Source: Plasmopara viticola (taxonomy: Eukaryota; Oomycota; Peronosporomycetes; Peronosporales; Peronosporaceae). Taken from it: a DNA stretch of 64,000 bases. A program made the position numbers and the translations under genes. The notes below the pieces were generated by a model. That model saw nothing but the letters and a program-made list of their open reading frames with translations, did not search any database and had not been told where the DNA came from. The DNA is taken from positions 620,001 through 684,000 of the forward strand of contig MBPM02000001.1 in assembly GCA_001695595.3 (NCBI GenBank), given 5' to 3'. This document shows positions 10,342 to 22,704 of the stretch, piece by piece. Within the stretch, counting starts at the first letter, position 1; every line of letters begins with the position of its first letter.

Positions 10342-13300
10342 AACTTGCTAATCTTTAGTGCTGCAATTGTCGCCTCTTCTTAAAATCGCTGACAAAAAGA
10401 GTGGCATAGTACTTTTAAGAACTAGTATCCCAAGTAAATTAGTATAATTACATATTTGTTCGACGAGCGAACATCTTCACACTTGCCGCGGTGAGGTAGA
10501 ATGCGGGACACACTCTTAAGATGGTGTGTCATTAAATGAAGATCATTTCGCGCGGCTGCTGTCGGGTCAATAATGTGATTGCGGGCCAAGTCTATTAGCT
10601 AGGGAAACAGCAGGAATACAAGATATACAATGCTACTAGCATTATTAATATTTGTCAGCTTAAATGATACTAGTACTTAACTTGAATGTAAATTTCTGTA
10701 GAATTCAATTGAAGAGCGAAAAAAAAATGCTATATGAATTCCGTCATCCGTCACCCCCTGACGAATCGTTACCAACTTTAAGAAGTCAAAACGACATTCA
10801 CGACAAAGAGCACAACTAATTGGAACTGCATGGGGTCGAAAGCTTGTCACGTCTATAAGGGCGATTTAATTCGAGTGACGGCATACAGAACTCATTTGTA
10901 GCGTCGAACGCGGGCAGCAAGCATTACTATGACATGTTATTGGTGGCAGTGAATTTGATACTTTTTCAGAACCAAGATTGTGCTTATTCATCGATGATTG
11001 GTTTAATCATGCCGTGATGCTGTTCGTTATTTGAAGTCGAGCACGTTGGTTACCCTGTCAGTGGTCCTAAGACCGGTTTGCATACTAAGGTATCTCGAAG
11101 AATACTGGATAAATATACTCCCTGCTTCTATTGCAAACTTGATTTTCGTAGTAAATTAAAGAGGAAATAAAGATAGGAGTAACAAATGATCTAAAAAAAA
11201 TAGCTGGTATGGTGCTAAGTGACTTCGTCACACTTGTGCTTCAATCCCAAGCCAATGAGGATAGATCATTTCTCGCAAAGGTTTCGGAATGGAAAGGACC
11301 TCCTTCTCGCATCTGTTGAATAAGCAATTCGCACTGCTCAATAGACTCGCTGACCACTAGAGGGTGTGGCTACATTCGCAGCCTTTTGGTATACCAACCA
11401 GATGAAACGCGTCGTGGCGTTCGAGCCATACGAGCTCAAAACCACGAAGACACCTGCCAGGTCAGTGAAGTTTGAGTGCTCCTTGTTTTTGAATAAAAGA
11501 GGCAAAGATGAGGCTTTGAGCACAGATGATAAGGTGTGCATAATTTGGGCTCCTATGGGTGGTCACATGAGAAACGTCGGGGTCAACCATTACTAACAAG
11601 GTCTTAAGTACCGGTCGCCATTAAGGAGATTGGGCAGAATGAGTGCGCAGTCGAAAAAGGCAAGAAGAGAAGCTGCAATGAATGAGCTAAGGTAGCACGA
11701 CGAAACGGAGGTGTTCGAGCTTAGCACTGAAGAGGTAGTAATGACCTAGAAAAACAAAAAATGACCCGTTTGGCGAGGTCTCACCGTCACTGACAACGAT
11801 GGAGCAAGCCGGGTCAGTGCTCAAGAGGCCGCGAGGATTAAAATGCTGCCTCACTTTCAAAGGCTTGACAGCTGAGGGCTTGAAAAACCTACTGCGCTAT
11901 CTAGGGTAATTATCGCCGGAGACTACCAGACATTTATGCGATGATCACTCAAGTCCGAATCCCGGTTAAAAAAATGTCTACCCTATTGCGAAGCTCATTG
12001 TAGTACGGCATTACAAATCAATAAGTCTCTAGATTCCACTTAGGCCTTCAAAGGATGATAGAGAAGACATGGAGGCCAAAAACGTCAGTCAATTTTAGCC
12101 TAAACATATCGCGCTGACAATTGGCAAAGTTCATGCGCCGGCAACTACGGATGGAAGCTTAAAATGCCTAGATCTCATTTGAGGCCGCAATCAATACTGG
12201 TAGACGAAAGCTGTAGCGTACTTCAGCAATGACAGCCTAGATCGGTGCCAAGGCATGACTACGCAAGGCAAGTTTTCGACGCGGTGTGAAGAGGTAAGAC
12301 GATGGTTACCGAAGAATACCATTTGCCTGAACTACGTCTCGAATGTTTATAATCAGAATCTCCAACAATATTGACCTTTGCTAGATTGTCGTCAGTGACA
12401 ATTCATCATACTAAGGTAAGCCAAGCCAGAGGTAGTCATCTAGATAGAGAGACACGAGGCATAATGTATTTCACTTTTATACGGTAGGTCGCCGTGCCTA
12501 TGACACTTCATCTGAATAGGGCGTCTGCTGGCCTAGAATATCCTCTTTGGCGAAAAAACATTTGGTATCTTCAACAGAGCTTTGTCTTGCGGGGCAGCGG
12601 GATCTTGAGCGTCTCGTACATGTGGAGCGACATTAAAAACTTTTTTTGGGACTCAAGAAAGGTACATCAATTCGTGGAATAAATATAATAAAGGCTAATG
12701 ATTGTCGTGGGACTATTCTCAAGAGAACTTTAAGCCACCGAAACACACACACCAGGATGTAGCTTTCACTAGCACGCATATGGTGATGGCTCTTGGACTT
12801 TTCCCTGAAGCTGTCATTACACCATTACGCTTTTTGGTTGGTGGCATTTTAGAGTGCAGGCTTTCAAGGCAATCAAATGTTTTCCTGTGTTTCTGTCCGC
12901 TCAATATTGCTACTTACATCCAGCTCATTTCATTTGGGTCCTTTAAGCCCTATGAGTTTTGAAGCAGCTACCGCTCGATTACGGGTTGAGTGGAAAAAAA
13001 CGCTCGACCTCATCGTTCTATTGACAGGTGAGGAAGGGGGCTGAAGAGTAACTTTTTCAGCCAAGTCGTCATTCTCGAGGTTGTTCTCAAGATGTTGGTG
13101 TCTCAATTGAACCGTAAAAAAGCATAAAAATCATTCTTTTTTGCAAACGAAAGAAAGTCATGATGACAAGCGACCGCGTTTTGGTGCTCTTTATTAAGGG
13201 CGCTCTTTGTAAAGATGAAGAGATGCCTAAGTCGTGTTTGCAAGGAAAAGTGGGTCAACACTTGTGGCACAACCATAAACATTACATTCAAAACACAATA

Positions 13301-14472
13301 GTGGTTTTAAACGTTTTATTTACCAAACAATAGTGAAATCGACTGAAAGCTGAGAAACGCATTTGCAATGAGTAAATTGTTTTCATTAACTTTTAATGAA
13401 ATTATTAGACACACTGCTCACGATTGCTGAGGGCGAGATGAACGATTTTTGTTATAATTGTCGGAGAAAAACGCATTTGCAATGAGCCGGCAAAAGAACA
13501 AAACGTTTGGATATCGACGATGCGCGAGATTTCGAATTGCTTCAAGTCGCCTCTACTGCGTAAAATAATATATAAATAATTACACTAATAGAATCGTCGA
13601 TCGCGGATCCATGCACACGACGAATTTTTCAAAAACGTTAGAACGGCTTTGCTAGATATGTTTGGTGTGTCGTCGACCAAGTCGCAGAGGCAGCAGCTGC
13701 TACAGTAAATGGATAAAATGATCCGCTGACATTAGACTTGTATTAGAGTAGTTCAAGAATATCACTCTAGCCATTTAAGATTTTTAGTTTTAAGTGAAAG
13801 TGACGATGCATACCTAGGGTTTCTATTCCGGGCAAGTGGCCCGAGATACCAGCACCGCAATCCTAATGGAAACAAAGCGAGACCTAGCCTACTATCTAGT
13901 GCTGGCTTTGTGGATTTCGCAACGTCTTTGTTTAAGTTTTGGGAAGAAGACAACGGAACCATCCGAGCAATGCGAATCAAGAAGCTCTAAGTTTAAGAAA
14001 ACAAATTTGTGTAGCCTTTGTCACCGACAAAGGCATTGCCAGATGGAGTGTTGATGGCAAAGGGACCCAAACTAAACGCAGAAACGAGAAGCGCTGCAGC
14101 TTTTACCGTGGTTGAATGTTCCGGAATTAGTAAACATTATGATCAAGCGCAAGGCACTACTTCTACCAAGTCTTTGCCCCACGTACTCGAGTTCAGAATA
14201 TTTATAAAAAAAATTGTCCTACGATACTTTGAGCCTTACTTCCTCTTCAAGCGCGTGTTCAAAACAAGGAGGAATAGTCAAAGAGAAAGACGAAGACGCG
14301 TCTCCTCTCGCCAGTCAAGAATCAGCAAGAGAAACTAAGACTTGCGTAGGTTAAGCAAGCCTACGTTTGATCTTTCATAAATGGTCCTACTTTAAATATT
14401 TGATAAGAGACTATATACTACTTTGTACACAAATCGGCATAAATAATATCAATTAAGTAATTATTTGCCTTG
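10342..14472. other. Gene-poor, decayed sequence
   Basis: Only short, broken frames are present. One at 11366-11596 (plus) and one at 12702-12962 (plus) are open for 76-86 codons but show no family motif. A direct repeat of AAACGCATTTGCAATGAG occurs near 13352 and 13467. The plus strand from 13836 to 14338 is unusually open in two overlapping frames, with a Lys/Arg-rich end, but no start, motif or splice pattern makes it convincing. This is probably old transposon debris. Confidence 0.4.
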
Positions 14473-14795
14473 GAAAAGGTTGGGGTGACGCCCTCCTTCC
14501 AAGCGCGGGGGCTAAATGCTCGCGCGCTTCGGGCAGGTGCTCTCGGGCATCTGCAGGTCTCAACGAGTCTCACCCTCGACGCGACGGTCTCCAGCACCAG
14601 GGCGCCACCTGGGCTCTTACCAAGTCAGAGCTAAACAAAATTATGGATGACCCTCACGACCTCGGTGCTGGCTGCACTGCCCGCTGAACGAGACCCGACG
14701 TATGCGGACACCACTCTATGCCGTGGACTAGCCAGACTGAGCCTAGCACGTGCATAATTTGGCAACGCGATAACGTAATACAATACAATACAATT
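14473..14795 (+). mobile_element. SINE-like element, family 1, copy 1
   Basis: The element starts GGAAAAGGTTGGGGTGACGC and ends in a short AATAC/ACAAT tail. It is one of four copies in the window that share both ends (others at 31174, 36080 and 52752), so it is a full unit rather than a random truncation. It is much richer in G+C than its surroundings. Short length, common 5' end and a simple tail indicate a retroposed SINE-type element mobilised by a LINE. Target site duplication is weak for this copy. Confidence 0.75.
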
Positions 14796-15013
14796 TGTGC
14801 AAACAAACAACGTACTCAATATATCAGATATCCATGAATTCTAATAATTAATTTTCAAGCTACGTAAATTTTGCATAAGCCCATCACAATATGTACCACA
14901 GCTTCAAACACATGTATACTGTACCCTCAATCCGGATATCGGCTTTATTAATAACAACAAATTAATTCCCACAGGACAAACACGCGTTCAGGACTTCATA
15001 ACATCAAACAATT

Positions 15014-16144
15014 ATGGTGGACGTCCTGCAAAGCATGCATGTGCTACTAGGCTCCATGTGCTTCTTTGCGCTAGTGTTTCACATTGTCAATCGCCTGTCT
15101 GATCGCTACGTCCAAGTTTATCGGAACTTTTCCATCCCGGAGCAGGGCGACTGGTGCTCACGGTACGACGTCTCAGTCTTCTGATTGGTCTATGAGCCAC
15201 TGCAATCTCATGTATGCTTCTGATCCGAAGAGTAAATTCAACAATCCATGCACTTGTGATCGCCACAGGCATGTCCTACAGTTTTGTGCATCAGCAATGG
15301 GACAACAACCTGCTTCCAACCAAGGAGACGCCTTTGCATCTAGCTCATACGCTTTTTTCCTTCTGTATGTAGCCATTAAAACTCGTATCGCAGTGCTTTT
15401 CTCGTATTTTGATCTACTTCTGGTGTCGATTGTGTTCCAGCGTGCGGCTACTTTCTGTTCGATCTGGTCGCAACAGTGCTGTGGCAAGTGCCGATGTGGC
15501 GGGTCTTTGCAATCCACCACATGGTCGCCGTGTACGTCATTTGTTGTCAAGTTTTTTGTGACCATTCTTTATGTAAATGCTTATAAAATTCGTGAATCAG
15601 ATTGCCATATCTCATTTACACTATGCACTCTGGCTGTGGAATGGACTTGTACTTGTTGCAACTCTTTCTCATGGTCGAATTTGCCGTCATCCCGCTCAAC
15701 ATCACCACCTTCATAGAGCAGCTTGGCTACGGCAAGAGCAAGACCCATGAGTTTTTCTTTTACACCACGTACGTGTTTTGGTTCTTAGCGCGTGTGCTGC
15801 TGCCAAGTTACAACATTTACGTGCTCTGGACCAAAATCATTCCACAAACCACGGTTGCACCCATTTGCACTGTACCTGCAGCATTTTGTGGCCACATCAT
15901 TGCCGCATTCTGCATTGGCGTGTTCATTTTTGTGTGGACACCAGACGTCATGGCCAAGTGGCGAAAACCTGTGCTCCAGATGGAAGAATATCCAGATTAC
16001 ATGCTGACGATGCGTCAGTCGATGACACCTCGTTCAAACCCGATACTATCGCCTAATATTGGCAACGATAGATGGGGCGCAAATTACGGCACCGTGTCAA
16101 ATGATCCGCGAGAATCTCAGTGGACTGCAAAGTCGATCGTTTAA
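15014..16144 (+). CDS. TLC-domain multispanning membrane protein
   Basis: Four exons (15014-15162, 15231-15364, 15441-15531, 15601-16144) with introns of 68, 76 and 69 nt give 305 residues in one frame. The splice model restores the TRAM-LAG1-CLN8 signature: DWCSRVNSTIHALVIATG at about 45, SCGYFLFDLVATVLW, then VFAIHHMVAVLPYLIY with its His pair, and MVEFAVIPLNITTF followed by a long aromatic helix (FFFYTTYVFWFLARVLLP). About six to seven membrane spans are visible. The family includes ceramide synthases, TMEM56/TLCD-type lipid regulators and CLN8. Without the ceramide synthase Lag1p motif, this one fits the TLCD/TMEM56 group of membrane-lipid regulators. The C-terminal about 50 residues are hydrophilic and Ser/Pro-rich. 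A 210-codon frame at 15084-15716 is a by-product of unspliced introns. Confidence 0.88.
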
Positions 16145-16426
16145 CAGAAGAATGCGTGTTGCATGCTTTATATGTGCTTCATATATGCTTTATACTCATG
16201 TCAAGTTTTGATCCTCTGATGCTACAATATTATGATTTTTAACATGCTAGTGCTCAAGTAAAAACTAACAGCCGAAGTTGCACGCTAAAATTAAGGCTTC
16301 TTAAAGGCTTTTAATGGAAATAATGGGTGGAAATCACCCTTTTAGCATTAACAAGCAATTTTCTACTATGTACATGTCCGATAAGTGTATACTCATACTG
16401 TATACTTGCAAGTCATCTACTTTTCA

Positions 16427-18884
16427 ATGCTGTGGTCATCACGGCGTTTGCTTCGCTTCCAGTCGCTGCGGCGTCTCTCGACTGCAGCTGCGTTTTCTCC
16501 TCCGCCTCCTCAATGTCTTCAATACGTTACGTCCGATACGATCGATCGTCGTCTGTTGCAAGGATTGACCTCTGCAGATGACGATACGCGGCCCGTGAAC
16601 TTGATTCAGGACGAAGAGAGCGCGCGCCGTGTGCTGGAAAAAATTAAGGAACTCGGACCTCTCCACTTTCACGCTTGTGATACGGAAGTCGCTCAAATTG
16701 ACATCAAGGCCGTTGGACCCGTGGGTAATGGCGTCGTGACGTGTTTGTCCCTCTATAGTGGCCCTGATGTAGACTATGGCAATGGTCCTTATGTCTGGGT
16801 CGACAACCTTGACTGTGCCGAAGGGACGTTGCAATATTTCAAAGAGTTTTTGGAAAGTCGACACTACTTGAAGGTGTGGCACAATTACAGCTTTGACCGC
16901 CACGTGCTATTCAACCATGGTATCAATGTTCAGGGCTTAGGAGGAGATACAATGCACATGGCGCGACTCTGGAACACGGCCAGATTTCAGAATGGAGGGT
17001 ACTCTCTAGAGTCTCTCACGGCAGATTTGTTGTTACAGAGAAAAAAGCCCATGAAGGAATTGTTTGGGATCCCGAAACTCAAGAAAGACGGATCAAAGGG
17101 AAAAGAGCGAATCATGCCCAAAGTCGAAGAGCTGCAGAGATTTCCAGAATTTAGGAAACGATGGATTCGGTACAGTGTCTATGATGCAGAGAGCACGTGG
17201 TTCTTGCATCGTGTGTTGCAGGATAAATTGGACCAGACGTTTTGGTCCGAGAAGCCTCAACGGGACGAGGCTATGGCCGGCTCCATGTACGACTTTTATT
17301 GCCAGTATATTGTTCCGTTTGGCGAATGCCTTACGGATATCGAGCGAAAGGGCATGCACGTCGATTTGAAGTATCTTGCAGGTGTTGAAAAAGAAGCATT
17401 GAAAGACAGAGCGCGACTGGAAAAGCTAGTGCTGAAGTGGGCGTCAAGGTATTGTGACGAAAGCGAGCGTCTTAACGTATATAGTGCGGCGCAGAAGCAG
17501 CAATTGCTGTTTGCGCCGTATTTTGATGAGAAAAAGAAAAAATTGGTTTTGCCAGCTGAACGGTCTTTTGATGTGGAGAATATTGAAGGGTATATCGAAG
17601 AGGGAAAGCAGAAAGCAAAGAAAAAGCGCACCATCACCATACATGGACTGGGTATTCAACCCATCCACTTTACAGCGAGTGGACTTCCTGCTGCAAGCGC
17701 CAAAGTGCTTGAAGAACTAGCCGGTCACGTAAGTATTTTACCCACGGTGGGAATCGTTCGATACTGATTGGTGATGATATGTTTGACTGTTGCAGCCTGA
17801 GGCAAACCCTCCAACGTATGGCCGCGCATACGACCATTTTAAAGACAAAGAAGAAGGCGCTGCAGCTTGCGTTGCTTTAAAGGCTCTTTATGATATCAGC
17901 AGTATTAATACGATGCTCAACAATTTCATATTACCTCTTCAAGAGCTCGCAGACAGCAGCAATCGCGTTCACTGCTCATTGAACCTTAATACAGACACAG
18001 GTCGTTTGTCCTCCCGAAAACCAAACTTGCAAAACCAACCTGCAATGAGTAAAGATCGGTATAAAATCCGTGATGCTTTTACTGCTCCACCAGGCAAGAA
18101 ACTCATTGTTGCCGATTACTCGCAGTTGGAACTTAGACTCATGGCCCATATTACGCAGTGTAAAGCAATGATCGAGGCATTTGAAGCTGGCGGTGACTTT
18201 CATTCACGCACAGCTATGGGAATGTACCCATACGTATCTAAGGCTGTCGAGAATGGCGAAGCTTTATTGGAATGGGATTACTCTTTAGGCGATATACCTC
18301 CAGTTCCACTTTTAAAAGACAAATACGGCAATGAGCGCAAGAATGCAAAGGTGCTTAACTTTTCAATTGCGTATGGCAAGACGGCTTTCGGTCTGGCAAA
18401 AGATTTCAATGTTTCTCGCAAAGAAGCAGCAAAAACGCTTGAAAAATGGTACGCAGATCGAGCGGAGGTGCGGCAGTGGCAGACGCGAGCTATGGAAACG
18501 GCGAGGACGTATGGGTACACAAGGACATTATTAGGACGATATCGGCGACTACCTGATGCAATGCTCCTGGACGATAGTATGACGTCGAAAAAAGCCAGAG
18601 GCCATGCGGAGCGAGCTGCAATCAACACCCCTATTCAAGGAGCCGCTGCTGACGTTGTGATGCAAGCAATGCTTTTGCTACACCAAAATCCAAGACTTCG
18701 GGAACTTGGGTGGGAGATGGTGTCTCAGATTCACGATGAAATTATCGTCGAAGGGCCCGAGGAATCGGTCGATGAAGCCATGAAAATTGTCGTGCATTTG
18801 ATGGAAAATCCGTTCGAAGAACCTCTTTCTGTGGCTTTGGAGGTGGATGCCAAAGTGAACGACTCATGGTTTAAGGCGAAATAG
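16427..18884 (+). CDS. Organellar-type family A DNA polymerase
   Basis: Exons 16427-17728 and 17796-18884 (67-nt intron, phase 0) give 796 residues. I chose the ATG at 16427 because it opens a Ser/Arg/Leu-rich presequence (MLWSSRRLLRFQSLRRLS) typical of mitochondrial import; an in-frame ATG lies 14 codons upstream. The 3'-5' exonuclease domain shows Exo I HACDTEV (about 82), Exo II VWHNYSFDRH (about 148) and Exo III YSVYDAEST (about 250). The polymerase domain has TGRLSSRKPNLQNQP, motif A DYSQLELR (about 541), motif B AKVLNFSIAYGKT (about 616) and motif C QIHDE (about 745). This layout matches the plant and protist organellar DNA polymerase (POP) group of bacterial PolI-like enzymes, which replicate mitochondrial DNA. 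All three polymerase motifs and exonuclease carboxylates are present, so both activities should be intact. Confidence 0.93.
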
Positions 18885-20562
18885 AGCCCACTTGTTAGAA
18901 ATACTTTAAAGTACGTACAGCACTGAAGCGTTAGAAAGTGACCCGATGATTTTGTATCAGCTCAAACTGTATTAGTAATGCGGCTGCTAGAAATATAACG
19001 GCTTTGCCGAAGCTGAAGGATGGAGTTAAGTGTTGCCAGTGTTTTCGGCAGATTGTGCCCGTTGTCTCCGGCTTTGAACGAATATCTGGCAATCTCTACA
19101 CTTAAGACTGGGGCAGTGATATGCATCGTACGATTCGCTTTCGCGATTGAGCCTCGGGCCAAGCCGTGGTGTATACATGTTCTCGATTAGCCAACGTCAA
19201 GCAAATGGTTTGAGTCTTGTATCAAATGGCTTTGTCGCTGAGAATCGACGGCGGCCTCGATGTCACCGTTTCGCAAGTATATTCATAACTTTTTATTTAA
19301 GTTTTTGGCAGTTTACTTTGTCTTCAGCTGAGAAGTCGTGTTACTTGCGCTTGAGCTGACTCACGAACTTCTAGCAAACCGATGATTCGCAACGTAAGCG
19401 TCGAGCAAGAAGGAAAATTAAACGAGTTTTAATCATTTTGAAGTCAAACTGACTCAAAAGATTAGCAAGCGTACTGTTTCCTCCTGCCAGCGCACAATTC
19501 ATGCCCGGACAATTGCGTAAACCCTCATAAAGTGTTGCCGTTTGCGAGATGTCAATTAGCTTATGATAGACCCGCTTTGCGACCACTCTGTTAAATGTCA
19601 AAGATAATGTCATCGCTTTTGACTTCCTACCAGCTGCAATAAAGCTGAGTACAAATCCAAAGCATTGATCTGACGTCCTTAAAATTTGTTTCTTTTTGCG
19701 CCAACATTCAGCCAGTTCAGCCCAACGCTGGCACTTTGATACTCTTCGAAACATTTAGGCAAGCAAACCGATTAGCTCTGCGTTCTGGCCATTCTCAATA
19801 CTGATGATTCCTTTGCAAAAACATTGATCTTACTTTCAATCGCAGCTCAGTCACTTCACCAGCTCCTTATGTTTTTCGAAAATAGCAGTGAAAACGTGGC
19901 GCACATAGTAACGTTGATACTACCACAGTGGTCTACTGACAGCAAAAGTACCTTGACCCAGCACCTCGTACATCGCTTCCGGGACCGTTGCACTTTTGTC
20001 ATGTGCAACAAATTGCGTCCTCTGAACGTCCTCAAAGCTGCAGGACTGCAGCCCTCGATCGTTAAATGGGAGATGTCATGGCTTTACGTGGTACTCACGA
20101 GCCCAGTCTAGCGACTTTACAGACTTTTGCGCCTTTGGTAACTTTAATGGCTGGCTTGATTATAAGTGGTATTTTCTTGTAATGGAAGATGCTTAAAGGC
20201 TTGGTCGTGTGCATATGGCGGCATCGAATACACAAGAAGCATACATAGCCAGAGACAACACAGCGACTCACGTGGGTGGCACCCATGCAGCCATCGCCTC
20301 GAACTTCATTTTGTCGAATGCCAATATATCAATCTAGACGGTGCAAGTAGTACCACGATATATTTTCTGAAGAACATCTAGTTGATCTCATCAAATTCAA
20401 TGAGTTTGATTCGCACCTTCGTAGTTTATGAAACTTTATTGCAATACCTTTAGTCACTGTTTCGATGCATAACGAGGCTACCATAATTTAAGTATCTTTC
20501 ACGTGTCGAATGGGGATCCATTTTTTACCGACACTTGTTTCTGTTTTCACTACGCCGAGTGA
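18885..20562. other. Intergenic, no recognisable gene
   Basis: The best open frame is 19371-19754 on the minus strand (127 codons). Its translation matches no family I know and has no supporting neighbours or splice pattern. A plus frame at 19824-20111 is also open. The spacing between the polymerase and ALG10 would permit one small gene, but I cannot support it. Confidence 0.35.
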
Positions 20563-22620
20563 TCACCACATAAAACGCGCCGTAGATCCATCGACCCAGT
20601 TGTACGGGCGGTAAAGGAAGATGTATAGTGTCAATGCATTGACAACCATGTACGCCACAGTCACAAGCCATAGATGATAAGCAGATTGCTACAGTTTCAC
20701 ACGACGGACAAGTCAAAATCGAGTGTCTCAATTCGGCAAGAAAAGCCTATGCGAATCACTTACATTGCTTGTGTTTAAGTGAAAAAGAATATGCGGCAAG
20801 CAATAGTAGCGCGGTCTACCAATATTCGTCAGTATCAAATGCAGACTCTTGTAACATATATACATAACGTACTCGACGAGCGGTGATGGAATAAGCACCA
20901 ACCACACAGCAAGCAAGTAGACGAACTTCCACAACGGTGAGCGTCTCTGATCTATAAGCTCACACATTGTTAGTGAATAAAATAAGCAACACCATGGACG
21001 TTCTTACTTAGATCATCCCAGCAAGACCAACCAAAGAACAAATACAGTGGAAATGGAAGAAATTTGGCCATCTCGTGTCGTCGAAAAAACTTCCGCCAAA
21101 TGTAAAATGTGTAATGCCGATTGTCTGCCAACATGAACTTGTGCACGGGGCTGAAGCGATAAATGACGACCATGGTGACTGTAGCCGTGAAGCACATGAA
21201 GAAAATACCCCAAAATGAGGTAGCAGTGCGTTGGACTGACGTAAGAAATTTCTGCAGCTTGCTACGAGTGATAAGGCTAGGGCCGAAACCGGAAGCTGCC
21301 ACTACAATAAAGTACAGCATTTGAGCTCCGTGGAATGTCACCTCATGGTTAGATTTGTCTCCTGCATCGAATTAAAAATAAGGTGAGCCGAGACAATTGC
21401 GTTTGCTGCGCTTATAAACTCTCACCCACAACAATACCACCGTTTTTCACAAGGAAGGCAATAAAGCACGTCACGATTACAACAAATGGCCAAACGATAC
21501 AGAAAATCGACGAAAGATTGGAACTGACGACACTGATAAAGTTAAGGAGTACCCGAAGCGAGCTGCATGAACGTACAGTTAATTGATACTTTTGCAGAGT
21601 CAATGCGTTGAATTTCTCACCTATATATGACTAGTGATGTGCCATTTTCGCTAGTCTCTTGCTTTAAGGACCTAGTAGTCGCATCGTCGACAGTCAAACT
21701 ATATTCTAAGTACATGTTTTGACGTAGAGAATAGCTCACCCGTAAAGAAATTTCGAGTGGGCTAATTCCACGCGGCGAACCACAACGGTACCAGCTACAA
21801 AGATGACCCAAATGATGTTTGTTTGGCGAAAAAGCACCGCTATAGCTCCACTCTAAAATATATACATGACGTCTCAGTATGTATGTACTGGCATGGTACT
21901 GTTCACATTTTACCATGGCACTAAGCATAAAATTTCCTCGAGTGGGTGAATGCTGCAGCAGGTCCACTCTTTCCGCCAGCAACACCATTAACAACACAAA
22001 AAACGTGGCTCCTCCATCCGTGTAGTAGAGAAAAGTAAAAAAAAAGAGCGGTGGGAACGCTCCAATGCACAGAGCATGGAGCATCGCATTGGTATCCGGC
22101 GGTACCGCGCGACTTCGTAGCAGCACGATCAGCACGATATTTCCCAATGCAAACACGACATTTAGGCTACGAAGGACCGCTACAGAGCAATAGTCGCTCA
22201 TTTGAAGCGTCCAAATTGCTTTTGCGTACATACTTGAGGCCAAATACAGGCCTGGAAATGTCGTAATCTTTGGATTCCACTCATCTAGCACCAGACACTA
22301 CTTCGGTCAGCAAGACACGAAGATTGCGTTTACATTGCAATGACAGTCAGTGTACCAAAGCGTCCTTCGCAGTATTTTTGAGCCTGAGGGATATGAAATA
22401 TTTCGTCCTGTGGTTCATTGAGACGTAGAAGTGTCAGAAATCACCGCTTTGCGGGTCCACGGTGATTGCGCGTTACCATATAAGGATCTGGAACATTTTT
22501 GGTCACTGCAAAATGCAAGAAGGAGTACAGCAAACCTATGCCGATCACGATAGGAAAAATAGGGACAGAGTGGCGCATTGTGGAGCTGCCTCCACCAGCA
22601 ACAACGCTTAGCGCTTCCAT
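20563..22620 (-). CDS. ALG10: Dol-P-Glc alpha-1,2-glucosyltransferase
   Basis: Ten exons on the minus strand give 495 residues with continuous phase: 22620-22477, 22407-22356, 22284-21914, 21852-21740, 21671-21621, 21562-21426, 21361-21008, 20951-20864, 20815-20764 and 20688-20563. ALG10 (DIE2) adds the last glucose to the lipid-linked oligosaccharide in the ER lumen before N-glycosylation. The signature motif DEIFHIPQAQKYCEGRF with the following WNPKITTFPGLY is assembled across introns 1 and 2, with the catalytic acidic pair near residue 50. Further family landmarks are FRQTNIIWV, VVGDKSNHEVTFHGAQMLYF, FMLADNRHYTFYIWRK and the very C-terminal RFMW. About 10-12 membrane spans are visible. The high exon number is unusual next to the mostly one- to six-exon genes here. 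Two 42-bp direct repeats abut its start codon. Confidence 0.92.
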
Positions 22621-22704
22621 GTCTTGACGCCGAATTACTTATGTGTAGTACACGAAACAGGCGTCTTGACGCCGTATTACTCATGTTCAGTACACAAAAC
22701 AGGC
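22621..22704. repeat. 42-bp tandem duplication at the ALG10 start
   Basis: Two adjacent 42-bp copies (22621-22662 and 22663-22704), each starting GTCTTGACGCCG, differ at a few positions. They lie immediately 5' of the ALG10 ATG (22620-22618, minus strand), so they fall in its 5' UTR or core promoter. Confidence 0.85.

Noticed and set aside
13836..14338. Cys-containing segment (NLCSLCHRQRHCQMEC) like a FYVE finger
   Set aside because: Spacing and the RHHCRxCG core do not fit FYVE, and the frame stops at once. No second half of the finger follows.
15084..15716. Open frame of 210 codons on the plus strand
   Set aside because: It runs through two introns of the TLC-domain gene in the wrong frame; the spliced frame gives clear TLC motifs instead.
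19371..19754. 127-codon minus-strand frame between the polymerase and ALG10
   Set aside because: No domain, no splice partner and no repeat homology; not called as a gene.
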